Of a stretch of 64,000 nucleotides of DNA, positions 9,132 through 18,237 are shown piece by piece. The number at the start of each line of letters is the position of its first letter. Position 1 is the first letter of the stretch. Source of the stretch: Gemmatimonadota bacterium (GTDB lineage Bacteria > Gemmatimonadota > Gemmatimonadetes > Gemmatimonadales > Gemmatimonadaceae); assembly GCA_947463135.1 (NCBI GenBank), contig CANHTA010000003.1, forward strand, positions 1 through 64,000, given 5' to 3'. The notes under the pieces were generated by a model. The model worked only from the letters and a program-made list of their open reading frames with translations. It did not search any database and was not told where the DNA came from. A program made the position numbers and the translations under genes.

Positions 9132-11371
9132 CAGAACGCCTGCCCCAGTCCAAAATGAAACGTTAAACGCGAAAGGATGCTGCTGCCGGTTGCGGGCTGG
9201 AACGTGCTGGGACAGTCGAACACATTGATCGCGCGGAGCTTCACGTTGCGCGGACTGGCGCACAGGATTTCACCGGTGGTGCCATTGCTGTCACCTGACG
9301 TGAAGAAGAGCGCGCGACCGGCACGTGCCTCGTAGGGCCGGTATCCCACATCCACGCGAAACGGACCCAATGGTGTTGCCACCCGGAGACCGACTCCGGG
9401 TGTAGCCCGGAGGTTCCCCCAGAGAAACCCCTCGGACTGCGCTTCCCAGACGTTCCCGGCGTCAAGAAAGGCCGCGAACTGCAATTGCTCGGCAACAAAT
9501 CGAAACCCGCGGCGCCATTCAATGTTGGCGACCACCATGGCCGTGCCACCGCGCGGGACTGCGCGATCGAAGCGTGCCCCCTCTTTGACCACGACGACAC
9601 GTTCGCCCGCTACGCCAACCGTGTCGATCACGTTGTCGCCGGAGACGACATAGACAATGGGACCAAGCAGATTCTGCTGGTAGCCGCGCACAGAATTCTG
9701 CCCACCGGCGAAGAGGCGTTCCTGTTGCGGAATGAGCGGCGAACCATCCACGAGCTCGGCGCCTGGTGCAAAGGCCCGCGAGACTTGAACGCGCGTCCCC
9801 ACCGTACCGCCGGCAAACCGGAAATAGGTTGAGGCTTCGCCGGTGCCGCGATAGAAGGTGAGCGACTTGACCAGCGGTGAGGACGTGTTGCCCATCCGGA
9901 CATCGCCGCGCATGCGCCACCCACGCGACGGATTGACCGCGTCGTTGGTGCGATCATGCGAGGCACTGGTGCTCAGGATACCGACGCTGCGACCAAAGAG
10001 CGCCAGCACAAAATCCTCGGGGCGACATTGACCGAATCGCGCGCAGGAGACGGCGGGGTCGGTGACGGTTTTCCCGTTCTCAAACTGGAACCCAGCCGTG
10101 CCCGCCGTGCGGGTGGTAAACTGTTGCGAGAGTTCAACCAGCGCCCCGACGGTGGTTTCACGCAAGTAGGCGAAGGGCTCGCCGCGCCGCTCGCTGTATA
10201 CCGTAAGCACCGGTTGCACGGGCCACCCAAACAAGCCGGTGTTGGAGAACGTTGAGCCGACATAGTAGTTCAGCTTTTCGCTGAACGGATCCAGGCGCAA
10301 CGCGCCGGAGCAGAGCGCGGGCGCAACATCCGTTGGCGCTCCCACCCCGATTTTCGAGGCACGGGCTGACAGCTCAAGACGGCGACCGACCCCCAGAAAG
10401 CCACGATCGGTGATGCGCCCTTGCGTGCGGATGCAATCCTGCGTGGCCCACCCGAGCCCGACACGCGCCGCCCGTGTGCGCGCTTCGGCCACCCCCACCC
10501 GCAAGTCCAACATGCTATCGCGCGCGCCGCTCATGGGCGTGAGGGTATCGATCACCACCAGTTGGAACGCCTCGGAGCGATAGAGCGCGCGTTGCGCATC
10601 GAGGATCGCCGACTCCCGGAAGCGATCACCCGACTGAATGGACACCAGTCGCGCCACATCAGCCGAATCGAGGCGCGGACGGCCATCGCGCAACGGCTGG
10701 ATATCAACCTGAATGCGATTGATGGTCATGACAGGACCCGGCTCGAAGGCCAGCGTCAGCGTGGCCTTGGCTGACGCGGTATCAATAGACACCGTACTGC
10801 GGGGGCGCGTGGCACGCGCATAACCTGCATCGCGCAGGCGCATGAGGACCCGATCCATCGTGCTGTCCATGCGCGTGCGGTCGAATCGCTTCCCTTCAAG
10901 CAGGCGCAGCGGCCCGTCAAAGGGGCGCCGCCCCTGTAGCGGCTCGGGGAGTCCAGTGATGTGGATGGTATCCAGCACGGCCTCGGTGCCCGCCGTAATG
11001 AGAAACGAGACCCGGATCCCGTTAGCCCGTCTCTCCAACTGAGGCGCCACGGACGCCTGAAACCACCCCATTTGCCGATGGAGGACGGCCAGCCGCAAGG
11101 CATCACGGCGGAGTTCAAGCGAATCGAGACACGGAGCCGCTCCAATGCGGAACCAGCGCACGGCCAGCCCCGGCTCGTGTGTTACGATGCTGGCCGCCAT
11201 CGTCGTGACGTCGAAGTGCGGACTGCCGACAAACTTGACCGACCGCACCCGTTCAGACGGGTCGCACCGGGCCGTGCGCTGCGCGTCGGCCCGCCCTGGC
11301 AGGCACGCGACCGCGAGGCCGAGCACGGCACAGCGTATCCAACGGGTCGGGGAAACGTGAGGGCAGCGCAT
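9131..11371 (-). CDS. BamA/TamA family outer membrane protein (POTRA + surface antigen)
   Basis: Signal peptide; POTRA-like segments; C-terminal GGQNSVRGYQQNLLGP, GDVRMGN, ending in aromatic FHFGLGQAF. Confidence 0.85.
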   Translation of the reverse strand: MRCPHVSPTRWIRCAVLGLAVACLPGRADAQRTARCDPSERVRSVKFVGSPHFDVTTMAASIVTHEPGLAVRWFRIGAAPCLDSLELRRDALRLAVLHRQMGWFQASVAPQLERRANGIRVSFLITAGTEAVLDTIHITGLPEPLQGRRPFDGPLRLLEGKRFDRTRMDSTMDRVLMRLRDAGYARATRPRSTVSIDTASAKATLTLAFEPGPVMTINRIQVDIQPLRDGRPRLDSADVARLVSIQSGDRFRESAILDAQRALYRSEAFQLVVIDTLTPMSGARDSMLDLRVGVAEARTRAARVGLGWATQDCIRTQGRITDRGFLGVGRRLELSARASKIGVGAPTDVAPALCSGALRLDPFSEKLNYYVGSTFSNTGLFGWPVQPVLTVYSERRGEPFAYLRETTVGALVELSQQFTTRTAGTAGFQFENGKTVTDPAVSCARFGQCRPEDFVLALFGRSVGILSTSASHDRTNDAVNPSRGWRMRGDVRMGNTSSPLVKSLTFYRGTGEASTYFRFAGGTVGTRVQVSRAFAPGAELVDGSPLIPQQERLFAGGQNSVRGYQQNLLGPIVYVVSGDNVIDTVGVAGERVVVVKEGARFDRAVPRGGTAMVVANIEWRRGFRFVAEQLQFAAFLDAGNVWEAQSEGFLWGNLRATPGVGLRVATPLGPFRVDVGYRPYEARAGRALFFTSGDSNGTTGEILCASPRNVKLRAINVFDCPSTFQPATGSSILSRLTFHFGLGQAF

Positions 11372-11499
11372 TCAGGGAAATGTAAGGGGACCGTGGCCTT
11401 CGCGTGTTTCTCCCAAGCGGGCTGTTCATGGACGGTTCACACCGCTCCGATAGATTACCAACAGGACGCGTGCTTCCCGAACTCCCATGGAGTAGCTGT

Positions 11500-12114
11500 A
11501 TGATCCCGATCACTGATGTCGCGATTGGATTTCTGATGACATGGCAGGCCGCCGTGACGTCCGCGCCGCTGCCGGTATCCATTCCATCAGACTCCATCCC
11601 CACACCGCGTGCCGCTACCAGCGTGCAGCCGGTTGGGCTGCTCCGGCTCTCGGCAGATACCATACCGCGAACCCGCCGGAAGGCCATTGTGTACAGCGAT
11701 GCCTATTCAACCAGACTCCGTATCCACAAAGTGCTGAGCTGGGGCATGCTCCCGCTGTTCGCGGCGTCGTATTTCTCCGGTGACCAGTTGTTGGAGAAGG
11801 GCACTGACGCGCCATCGTGGGCGCGCACCATGCACGCCCCTGCCGCCACCGGCAGTGCGATCCTGTTTGGCGCGAATACGGTGACGGGGGGATGGAATCT
11901 CTGGGAGGGCCGGAAGGATCCCAACGGACGGAACCGTCGGATACTCCATAGCGTGCTCTTTACCGCGGCCAGCGGTGGCTTTGCGTACGCCGGTACCAAA
12001 CTCGCCGATGACGCCCAGGAGAACATGAATGCGCGTCGCACCCACCGGAATGTGGCGCTCGGCTCCATGGGCCTCTCAACGGTGAGTTGGCTGATCATGT
12101 TGATCGGGAACTGA
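11500..12114 (+). CDS. Hypothetical membrane protein
   Basis: In-frame ATG at 11500; several hydrophobic segments; no family recognised. Confidence 0.6.
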   Translation: MIPITDVAIGFLMTWQAAVTSAPLPVSIPSDSIPTPRAATSVQPVGLLRLSADTIPRTRRKAIVYSDAYSTRLRIHKVLSWGMLPLFAASYFSGDQLLEKGTDAPSWARTMHAPAATGSAILFGANTVTGGWNLWEGRKDPNGRNRRILHSVLFTAASGGFAYAGTKLADDAQENMNARRTHRNVALGSMGLSTVSWLIMLIGN

Positions 12115-12138
12115 CCTCTCCTTTGCCATCCGACCCTC

Positions 12139-12669
12139 ATGCTTGAAGCGCTGACCACCTTATTTCTGCCTTGGTCGGAGTTCTATGCCGACAGTAGCTG
12201 GCTGCCCACCACAGTCCTTGCCGTGCATATGCTGGCGTTGTTCATCGGCGGCGGGATGGCGATTGCGGCCGATCGGCGGATCCTCATGGTTGTGCCAGAT
12301 GCGCCGAAAGCACTCCAACATGCCGCCGAAGAGTTGCAGACCACGCATGCCATCGTAATCGGGGCGCTCGTGCTGACGGTGCTCAGCGGAGTGGCGCTCG
12401 CAACCTCCGACCTCGGAACCTTTGCCGTCTCCACGGTGTTTTGGGCGAAGATGGCCACGCTTGTTGTGCTGCTGTCGAACGGCGTCTACATGCAACGCAT
12501 GGAGTCACAGGTCCACGCGGCGGCCAGTGATCCGAGTGCGGCACCAACCGGCGCCGCCTTCCTGCCAAGCCTGCAGCGCCCGTGGACGGCGCTGCGGCGT
12601 TCCGCAGTGATCAGCGCCACCGCATGGTCCGTGATGGTGGTGCTGGGTGTGGTGCTGTCGAATGTCTGA
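12139..12669 (+). CDS. Hypothetical multi-pass membrane protein
   Basis: 176 aa with four hydrophobic segments and intramembrane His residues (LAVHMLALFIGGG, TTHAIVIGALVLTVLSG); 3' end reaches the Rieske ORF region. Confidence 0.7.
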   Translation: MLEALTTLFLPWSEFYADSSWLPTTVLAVHMLALFIGGGMAIAADRRILMVVPDAPKALQHAAEELQTTHAIVIGALVLTVLSGVALATSDLGTFAVSTVFWAKMATLVVLLSNGVYMQRMESQVHAAASDPSAAPTGAAFLPSLQRPWTALRRSAVISATAWSVMVVLGVVLSNV

Positions 12670-12706
12670 CCCTGCCTTTCCCCCTTTTGTCCCGGGAGGC
12701 CATCCC

Positions 12707-13195
12707 ATGCACGATGATGCTTCGCCCTGCTCCGGTTGCGCCGGTCGACGCGACTTTCTGAAAACGTCGTTACAGCGCGTTGCAGCCATTGCGGCCCTCT
12801 CAGCCGTGGGCCCGGTACACGCCATCGCGGCGTTGGCACCGCGGGGAGCGAACGGGTCGGTGCGCTACGCCCTGCCCGCCGCAGATGGCGTGTCCATCGA
12901 CAGCGGGAATGAAGTCATTCTCTGCCGTTCCAACGGTGAGGTGTATGCATTCGCCCTCTCGTGTCCGCACCAGAACACGGCATTGAAAGCCATGCCGAAG
13001 AACGCCGGCTTTCAGTGTACACGGCACAAATCCAAGTACCTCCCCAATGGTACCTTTGTGAGTGGCCGCGCCACACGGAACATGGACCGTCTGCACATCA
13101 CACGAGACGGCGCCCAGATCATCGTCGATCCCGATTTGCCGTACGAGAGCGACTTGGATCCGGCGAAATGGGCGGCCGCCTTTGTCAAAATCTGA
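12707..13195 (+). CDS. Rieske (2Fe-2S) domain protein with N-terminal CxxC-RRDFLK leader
   Basis: CPHQNTALKAMPKNAGFQCTRH fits the Rieske CxH...CxxH pattern; GGGAGG ribosome-binding-site-like sequence before ATG 12707. Confidence 0.8.
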   Translation: MHDDASPCSGCAGRRDFLKTSLQRVAAIAALSAVGPVHAIAALAPRGANGSVRYALPAADGVSIDSGNEVILCRSNGEVYAFALSCPHQNTALKAMPKNAGFQCTRHKSKYLPNGTFVSGRATRNMDRLHITRDGAQIIVDPDLPYESDLDPAKWAAAFVKI

Positions 13196-13232
13196 AGCGA
13201 CTGATTCCCTTCCTCTCGAGCACGGAGTTCGC

Positions 13233-13679
13233 ATGTCCGATTGCACCGCCTGCCAGCGCGACGGCGTGAACCGCCGGGAATTCCTGTCGGCCAGTTCGGC
13301 CTTGGCCATTACCGCGCTGCTGGCGGCGTGCGGCGATGGGGACAATGGGAACTCGACAGGCCCGATCACCGTGAACACCACGGTGGTGCTGGCCAACTAC
13401 AGTGCGCTGGGCACCGTGGGAGGCATCGCCGTGATCAGCGGCGCGGGCACACCGCTGGCCGTCGTTCGCTCCACCACGAGCCAGTATCGGGCGTTTTCGC
13501 TCATTTGCCCGCATGCCGGTACGACCGTTGCCGTGAACGGGGACGGCTTCCGCTGCCCGAATCATGGCGCCACCTTCACTGCGAGCGGCGCGTGGACTGG
13601 AGGCGAGCGGACGAAGGGGCTGACCGAATTCACCGTGGCCGTGAACAGCACCGCCGGCACCCTCACGATTACCTCCTGA
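13233..13679 (+). CDS. Rieske (2Fe-2S) domain protein (second, tandem), Tat/lipoprotein-like leader
   Basis: CTACQRDGVNRREFL leader, LLAACGDG, CPHAGTTVAVNGDGFRCPNH Rieske motif. Confidence 0.85.
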   Translation: MSDCTACQRDGVNRREFLSASSALAITALLAACGDGDNGNSTGPITVNTTVVLANYSALGTVGGIAVISGAGTPLAVVRSTTSQYRAFSLICPHAGTTVAVNGDGFRCPNHGATFTASGAWTGGERTKGLTEFTVAVNSTAGTLTITS

Positions 13680-13683
13680 CAAC

Positions 13684-15012
13684 ATGACCCGACCTGTTCC
13701 ACTTCGCGGCGCCGCCTTTACGCTCCCAGCGTTGGTGTCGTTGCTCACCGTAGCGTTCCTGGTGCCGGCCGAGGGCCGCGCGCAGCAACCCAAGGCCACG
13801 GCGAAGGCGTCACCCACCGAGGCAGCACTCGACCGCCTCGCGAAGCAGCCCGCGGTTGCGAAGGCCTTAACCGCGCTGCAGCGCGAGAACGAGTGGACAC
13901 TCACGGAACAGATTGCGCTCTGTGAGATTCCCGCGCCGCCCTTCAAAGAAGCCGCCCGCGCGATAGCCTTTCGCGATAAGCTGGCCGCCCTTGGCGTGCA
14001 GAAGCTGCGCATTGACCGCGAAGGGAACGTGATTGGCGAGATCAAAGGGACGGCCCCCGGTCCGACGTTGGTGCTGAGCGGCCACCTGGATACCGTGTTT
14101 CCCGAAGGCACGAACGTGAAGGTGAAGCGCGAGGGGAGCAAACTCAGCGCGCCCGGGATCGGTGACGATTGTCGCGGACTGGCCGCCGTGCTGGCCACCA
14201 CGCGGCAAATCATTGCCAACAAGATTCCCTTCAACGGACGCGTGCTGGTGGTGGGCACCATGGGTGAGGAGGGGCCGGGCAATCTGCGTGGCGTGCGCGC
14301 GTTGTTCAGCGGTGCGCTCAAGGATTCCATCGACATGTTTATTTCCATCGACGGCACCGGATTCGGGATCACCAACGGCGCGGTGGGGAGCAATCGCTAT
14401 CGCGTTGCCTACAAGGGGCCGGGTGGCCACAGCTATGGGGCCTTCGGCATGCCGAATCCGATTCACGCCATGGGCCGTGCCATCGCCAAGATTGCCGACC
14501 TTGAAGCCACGGCGAACCCGAAGGTCACGTTCAACGTGGGGCTGGTTTCCGGCGGTACGTCGGTGAATTCCATTTCCGCTGAAGGGGTCATGGACATCGA
14601 CCTGCGGAGCGAGTCGGCATCGGCGTTGGCCGATATCGACGCCAAACTCCACGCCGCACTCCGGAAGGCGCTCGCCGAGGAGAAGGCCCGGTGGCCCAAG
14701 TCAACGGTCCCGCTGGCACTCGTGATTGACACCACCGGCCTGCGACCAGCCGGCACCACGCCAGACACCACGTTCATCGTGCGCACCTCGCTGGCGGCCG
14801 CGCGCACCATGAACGTGTACGCGCCGCTTACCATTTCCAGCACCGATGCCAACATCCCCATCTCCAAGGGGATTGCTGCCGTCACGCTCGATGGTGGCGG
14901 TGTGGGACGCGGTGCGCACTCGCTTGACGAGTCGTACGATGACCGTACCGATGGGTACAAGGGTCCGCAGTGGATTCTGCTGGTTGTGATCGGCTTGCTG
15001 ACGGCACACTAA
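13684..15012 (+). CDS. M20/M25/M40 family peptidase (exported)
   Basis: LVLSGHLDTVFPEG, GIGDDCRGLAAVL, GTMGEEGPGNLRG, signal peptide. Confidence 0.88.
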   Translation: MTRPVPLRGAAFTLPALVSLLTVAFLVPAEGRAQQPKATAKASPTEAALDRLAKQPAVAKALTALQRENEWTLTEQIALCEIPAPPFKEAARAIAFRDKLAALGVQKLRIDREGNVIGEIKGTAPGPTLVLSGHLDTVFPEGTNVKVKREGSKLSAPGIGDDCRGLAAVLATTRQIIANKIPFNGRVLVVGTMGEEGPGNLRGVRALFSGALKDSIDMFISIDGTGFGITNGAVGSNRYRVAYKGPGGHSYGAFGMPNPIHAMGRAIAKIADLEATANPKVTFNVGLVSGGTSVNSISAEGVMDIDLRSESASALADIDAKLHAALRKALAEEKARWPKSTVPLALVIDTTGLRPAGTTPDTTFIVRTSLAAARTMNVYAPLTISSTDANIPISKGIAAVTLDGGGVGRGAHSLDESYDDRTDGYKGPQWILLVVIGLLTAH

Positions 15013-15914
15013 CGCCCAGCAGCAAATAGCGCCGGGAGCTCGTCGATAGTGAGATCGCGAGCTTCCGGCAGCAGCCCTCCACGCCACGCGGCCTCACCCA
15101 GCAGTGCCGCCGCGGGCGTGCCGGCCGCCCGACGTTCCCGGATCGACGTGTCGTGGTAGGCCTTGCTCAGCTTCCGGCCGTCGGGATGCATGATGAGCGG
15201 ATGATGCCACCACGTGATAGGCCGCTCACGACCCAGCAATGCGGCTAGCCGAAGCTGTCGCCCCGTGCTGTCGAGGAGATCGTCACCGCGGATCACGACA
15301 TCAATGTCGTGTGCCATATCGTCAACGACGACGGCGAATTGATAGGTCCAGTGTCCATGGCGATCGCGTACCAGCACATCGCCACATTGCTCGGCCGGCG
15401 TCTGCTGAACCATGCCACGGTAGCGATCTTCGAATATCTCCGTACCGTGCGCCATGCGCACGCGACGCGCACGCGTGGCCGACTCAGGATGATGCGCCTG
15501 CCGACAGGTGCCGGGATACCGCGGTTCCGCTCCGGAAGGATGCGGCGCAGCGCGTGCCACATCGCGGCGGGTACAGGTACAGACGTATGTGAGGTCTTGC
15601 GCGGTGAGCGCCGCCAGCGCGGCGGTGTAGCGTGCCGCGTTGTCGGACTGGCGATAGGGGCTCGGCGTGTCGTTGTGCGCCGTAATCGCGGGGGGCTGGT
15701 AACCAAGGTCCGGCACAAAGCCTAGCCAGTCGAGATCCTCGCGCAGCGCGGTTTCATACTCCCCCCGGCAGCGCGAGCGGTCGTGATCTTCAATACGCAG
15801 CAGCACCTCGCCGCCATGGGCCCTCGCAATCCCCCACACGTGGATGGCGTTGAGGACGTGTCCGAGGTGCAGGTATCCCGTGGGCGCGGGGGCGAAGCGG
15901 GTGCGCCAGGCCAC
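15009..15914 (-). CDS. gluQ: Glutamyl-Q tRNA(Asp) synthetase
   Basis: RFAPAPTGYLHLGHVLNA (HIGH-type), RIEDHDRSRCR, KLSKAYHDTSIRE (KMSKS-type); short, lacks an anticodon-binding domain. Confidence 0.9.
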   Translation of the reverse strand: MAWRTRFAPAPTGYLHLGHVLNAIHVWGIARAHGGEVLLRIEDHDRSRCRGEYETALREDLDWLGFVPDLGYQPPAITAHNDTPSPYRQSDNAARYTAALAALTAQDLTYVCTCTRRDVARAAPHPSGAEPRYPGTCRQAHHPESATRARRVRMAHGTEIFEDRYRGMVQQTPAEQCGDVLVRDRHGHWTYQFAVVVDDMAHDIDVVIRGDDLLDSTGRQLRLAALLGRERPITWWHHPLIMHPDGRKLSKAYHDTSIRERRAAGTPAAALLGEAAWRGGLLPEARDLTIDELPALFAAGR

Positions 15915-15917
15915 CCC

Positions 15918-16355
15918 CTATTTCCAGCTGGTGATGTCCGCGTTCTCGCCGGTCCCGCCGGGCAGCCCATCAGCGCCGTAGGTGAGCAAGTCGTACCGGG
16001 TTGGATTCACCGTGCCGGGGGCGACATACACATAGGGGCGCCCCCACGGATCTTCCGGCACCGGCTTACGGAGATAGGGCTCGCTCCAGCTGGCGGGCGG
16101 ATCGATCGTCGGCTTCTGCCAGAGCGCCAACAGCCCTTGGGCGGTGGTCGGATAGCGTCCGTGGTCGAGCCGGTAACTGTCCAGCGCGGTGCCGAAGCTC
16201 TCGATCTGCGCTTTGGCCGTGGCGACGCGGGCGTCGTTCACGTTCCGGAAGAGGCTGGGCGCCACAAAAGAGGCCAGCACGGCAATCACGACGATCACGA
16301 CCAACACTTCGATGAGCGTGAAGGCGCGGCGAGTACTGTTCACGTTTCGCTTCAT
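15918..16355 (-). CDS. gspG: Type II secretion system major pseudopilin GspG-like
   Basis: RRAFTLIEVLVVIVVIAVLASFVAP prepilin N-terminus, DSYRLDHGRYPTTAQGLLAL, DPWGRPYVYVAPG. Confidence 0.9.
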   Translation of the reverse strand: MKRNVNSTRRAFTLIEVLVVIVVIAVLASFVAPSLFRNVNDARVATAKAQIESFGTALDSYRLDHGRYPTTAQGLLALWQKPTIDPPASWSEPYLRKPVPEDPWGRPYVYVAPGTVNPTRYDLLTYGADGLPGGTGENADITSWK

Positions 16356-16427
16356 ATCACAGAAGCTCTCGTCCGTCCATCGCTCTGGCAACCGCATGGC
16401 GAGATCCGGCGGATCCCGAGCGTCCGC

Positions 16428-17093
16428 TCATTCGCTACGGGTGCGCAGCGAATCCGGATCGAAATGACGCGGATCCACCCACCCTGAAATGTCGGGGGAC
16501 CGCACCTGACGCCACCCAGAGCGCCCTGTGCCCAGCAACGCGCGCGAGGCGGGCTTGATCACGCCAACCACGTCACTATCCCGACTCGCACTGTTGCGGA
16601 CATTGACCCAGGTCCGAGCCACGACCGCCGTCCAGACGATGCTGTCCGTTTCGATGACCGCGCGTACGGCGCTATCGGATACGACGGGAGCAGCAGGCTC
16701 AACGGGAGCCGCCACGGGAGCCGCGACAGGGGCCGAGACGGAAGCCGTGGCCACGGTCGCCGAACCCATCGCCGGCTCGGCGCGGAGGAGCGGCGCCCGT
16801 CCCACTCGGAGCGGCGAACCGAAGTTCCACGCGGCGCCCGCGACCGCCACGGTAATCAGCAGCGCCGCCGCCGACCGCCACACCACCGGGGAGGTCCAAG
16901 AGGACTTGGGCAGCACGCCACACCAATGGCAAGCGGCATCGTAGCGATGCATGATTCCACACCCTCGGCAACGCGACAATTTCACCCGTTCCCCGCGTGC
17001 ATTCAGCAGGTGGAACGGGTTTGCACAGCGCGGACACTGCGACGCAGCGACGAGCGCTTTCGAACCGCATGCGGTACAGCGAAGATATGGCAT
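16428..17093 (-). CDS. Zinc-ribbon plus SH3-like domain protein
   Basis: CTACGSKALVAASQCPRC and CRGCGIMHRYDAACHWCG zinc-ribbon pairs, a TM, then C-terminal ARTWVNVRNSASRDSDVVGVIKPASR (SH3b-like). Confidence 0.7.
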   Translation of the reverse strand: MPYLRCTACGSKALVAASQCPRCANPFHLLNARGERVKLSRCRGCGIMHRYDAACHWCGVLPKSSWTSPVVWRSAAALLITVAVAGAAWNFGSPLRVGRAPLLRAEPAMGSATVATASVSAPVAAPVAAPVEPAAPVVSDSAVRAVIETDSIVWTAVVARTWVNVRNSASRDSDVVGVIKPASRALLGTGRSGWRQVRSPDISGWVDPRHFDPDSLRTRSE

Positions 17094-17376
17094 GAGGGCG
17101 ATCTGCCGATTGAGCCAGCCGAGGAGGGAAACGCACGACCCCCGAGACGGGACACAGGATTGGGCCCCGGAGGTCGACAACCTCGCCAATTGGATATCAA
17201 ACATCACCAAAAGGGAAGTCAGCAATACAATGAAACAATCATTCCATTTGCGCTACGTGACGGCAAGCAAGGGCCGTAACTCTTTCGCAACGGCCATTCC
17301 GTGATCGCATTGGATGGGGGACATGCGCCCGCCAGCTCCCAGCGGCGGCACGCGCCAGAGAGGGCCCACCGTGGAG

Positions 17377-17577
17377 CTACGCGCGCCCAGCGGCTGAGCT
17401 CTGGTCGTCAGGGACCCGAGGGTACACGACGGCGTGATCGTTCCCGAAGAGGGGCACGACACTGTGGGATTGGCGATGCACGGAGACCGGACGCCGAACC
17501 CACCAGATGAGTCCGCCAACGAGTGCGGCCACCAGCACCAGCAGGATCACCGAGGTAATGATGAGAGTGTACGTCAT
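17377..17577 (-). CDS. Small single-TM protein
   Basis: 66 aa MTYTLIITSVILLVLVAALVGGLIWWVRRP; codon structure plausible, no family assigned. Confidence 0.4.
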   Translation of the reverse strand: MTYTLIITSVILLVLVAALVGGLIWWVRRPVSVHRQSHSVVPLFGNDHAVVYPRVPDDQSSAAGRA

Positions 17578-17624
17578 GCCGGACTACCTGAGCAAATTCC
17601 GTTCCCAGGCGAACGACGTGAGCG

Positions 17625-18104
17625 CTACAGCAGTGTGGGATTACGACGCCAGACGGAGATGGTGAGCGCGGTGGCGAATGTGACCCACGCGAGGTACGGC
17701 ACAAAGAGCACACCGGCCAGTACGTCGCGGCGCCAAAAGAGCACGAGGGTGATGGCGATGGAGAGCCAGAGGGCGAGCACTTCAATGGTGGCCCCCACAC
17801 CCGTGCGCCGCACAAAAAAGAAGTAGCTCCACGCCATGTTCAGCACGAGTTGCACGGCATAGAACGACAGCTCCACTTTGGCACCGCTGAAACCGGCATC
17901 GCGCCAGACACGCCATGCGGCGGTGCCCATGAGGATGTACAGCAGGGTCCACGCCGGACCGAAGAGCCAGCCCGGAGGTGCCCAGACAGGCTTCTGGAGC
18001 ATGCCGTAGAACTCGTTGGCCGACTTGGCCGTGACAGCCCCACCAACGGCGGCCACACTCGTCCCGAGAATCCAGGCGATCAAGCTGGGAATGGATTGAA
18101 GCAT
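17625..18104 (-). CDS. tspO: TspO/MBR family protein
   Basis: FYGMLQKPVWAPPGWLFGPAWTLLYILMGTAAWRVW, LVLNMAWSYFFF. Confidence 0.93.
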   Translation of the reverse strand: MLQSIPSLIAWILGTSVAAVGGAVTAKSANEFYGMLQKPVWAPPGWLFGPAWTLLYILMGTAAWRVWRDAGFSGAKVELSFYAVQLVLNMAWSYFFFVRRTGVGATIEVLALWLSIAITLVLFWRRDVLAGVLFVPYLAWVTFATALTISVWRRNPTLL

Positions 18105-18237
18105 GAAAGAAACATGGCGGCATCGGGTGCGGGGCGCACCTGGGGCGCACCGTCGCGTCCGTATTGCCGATGGGGGAATCGGGAGGCACTGTTCCCGAGC
18201 GTTCTCCCCTTCAGCGGTTTCCCGTACCGGATACATC

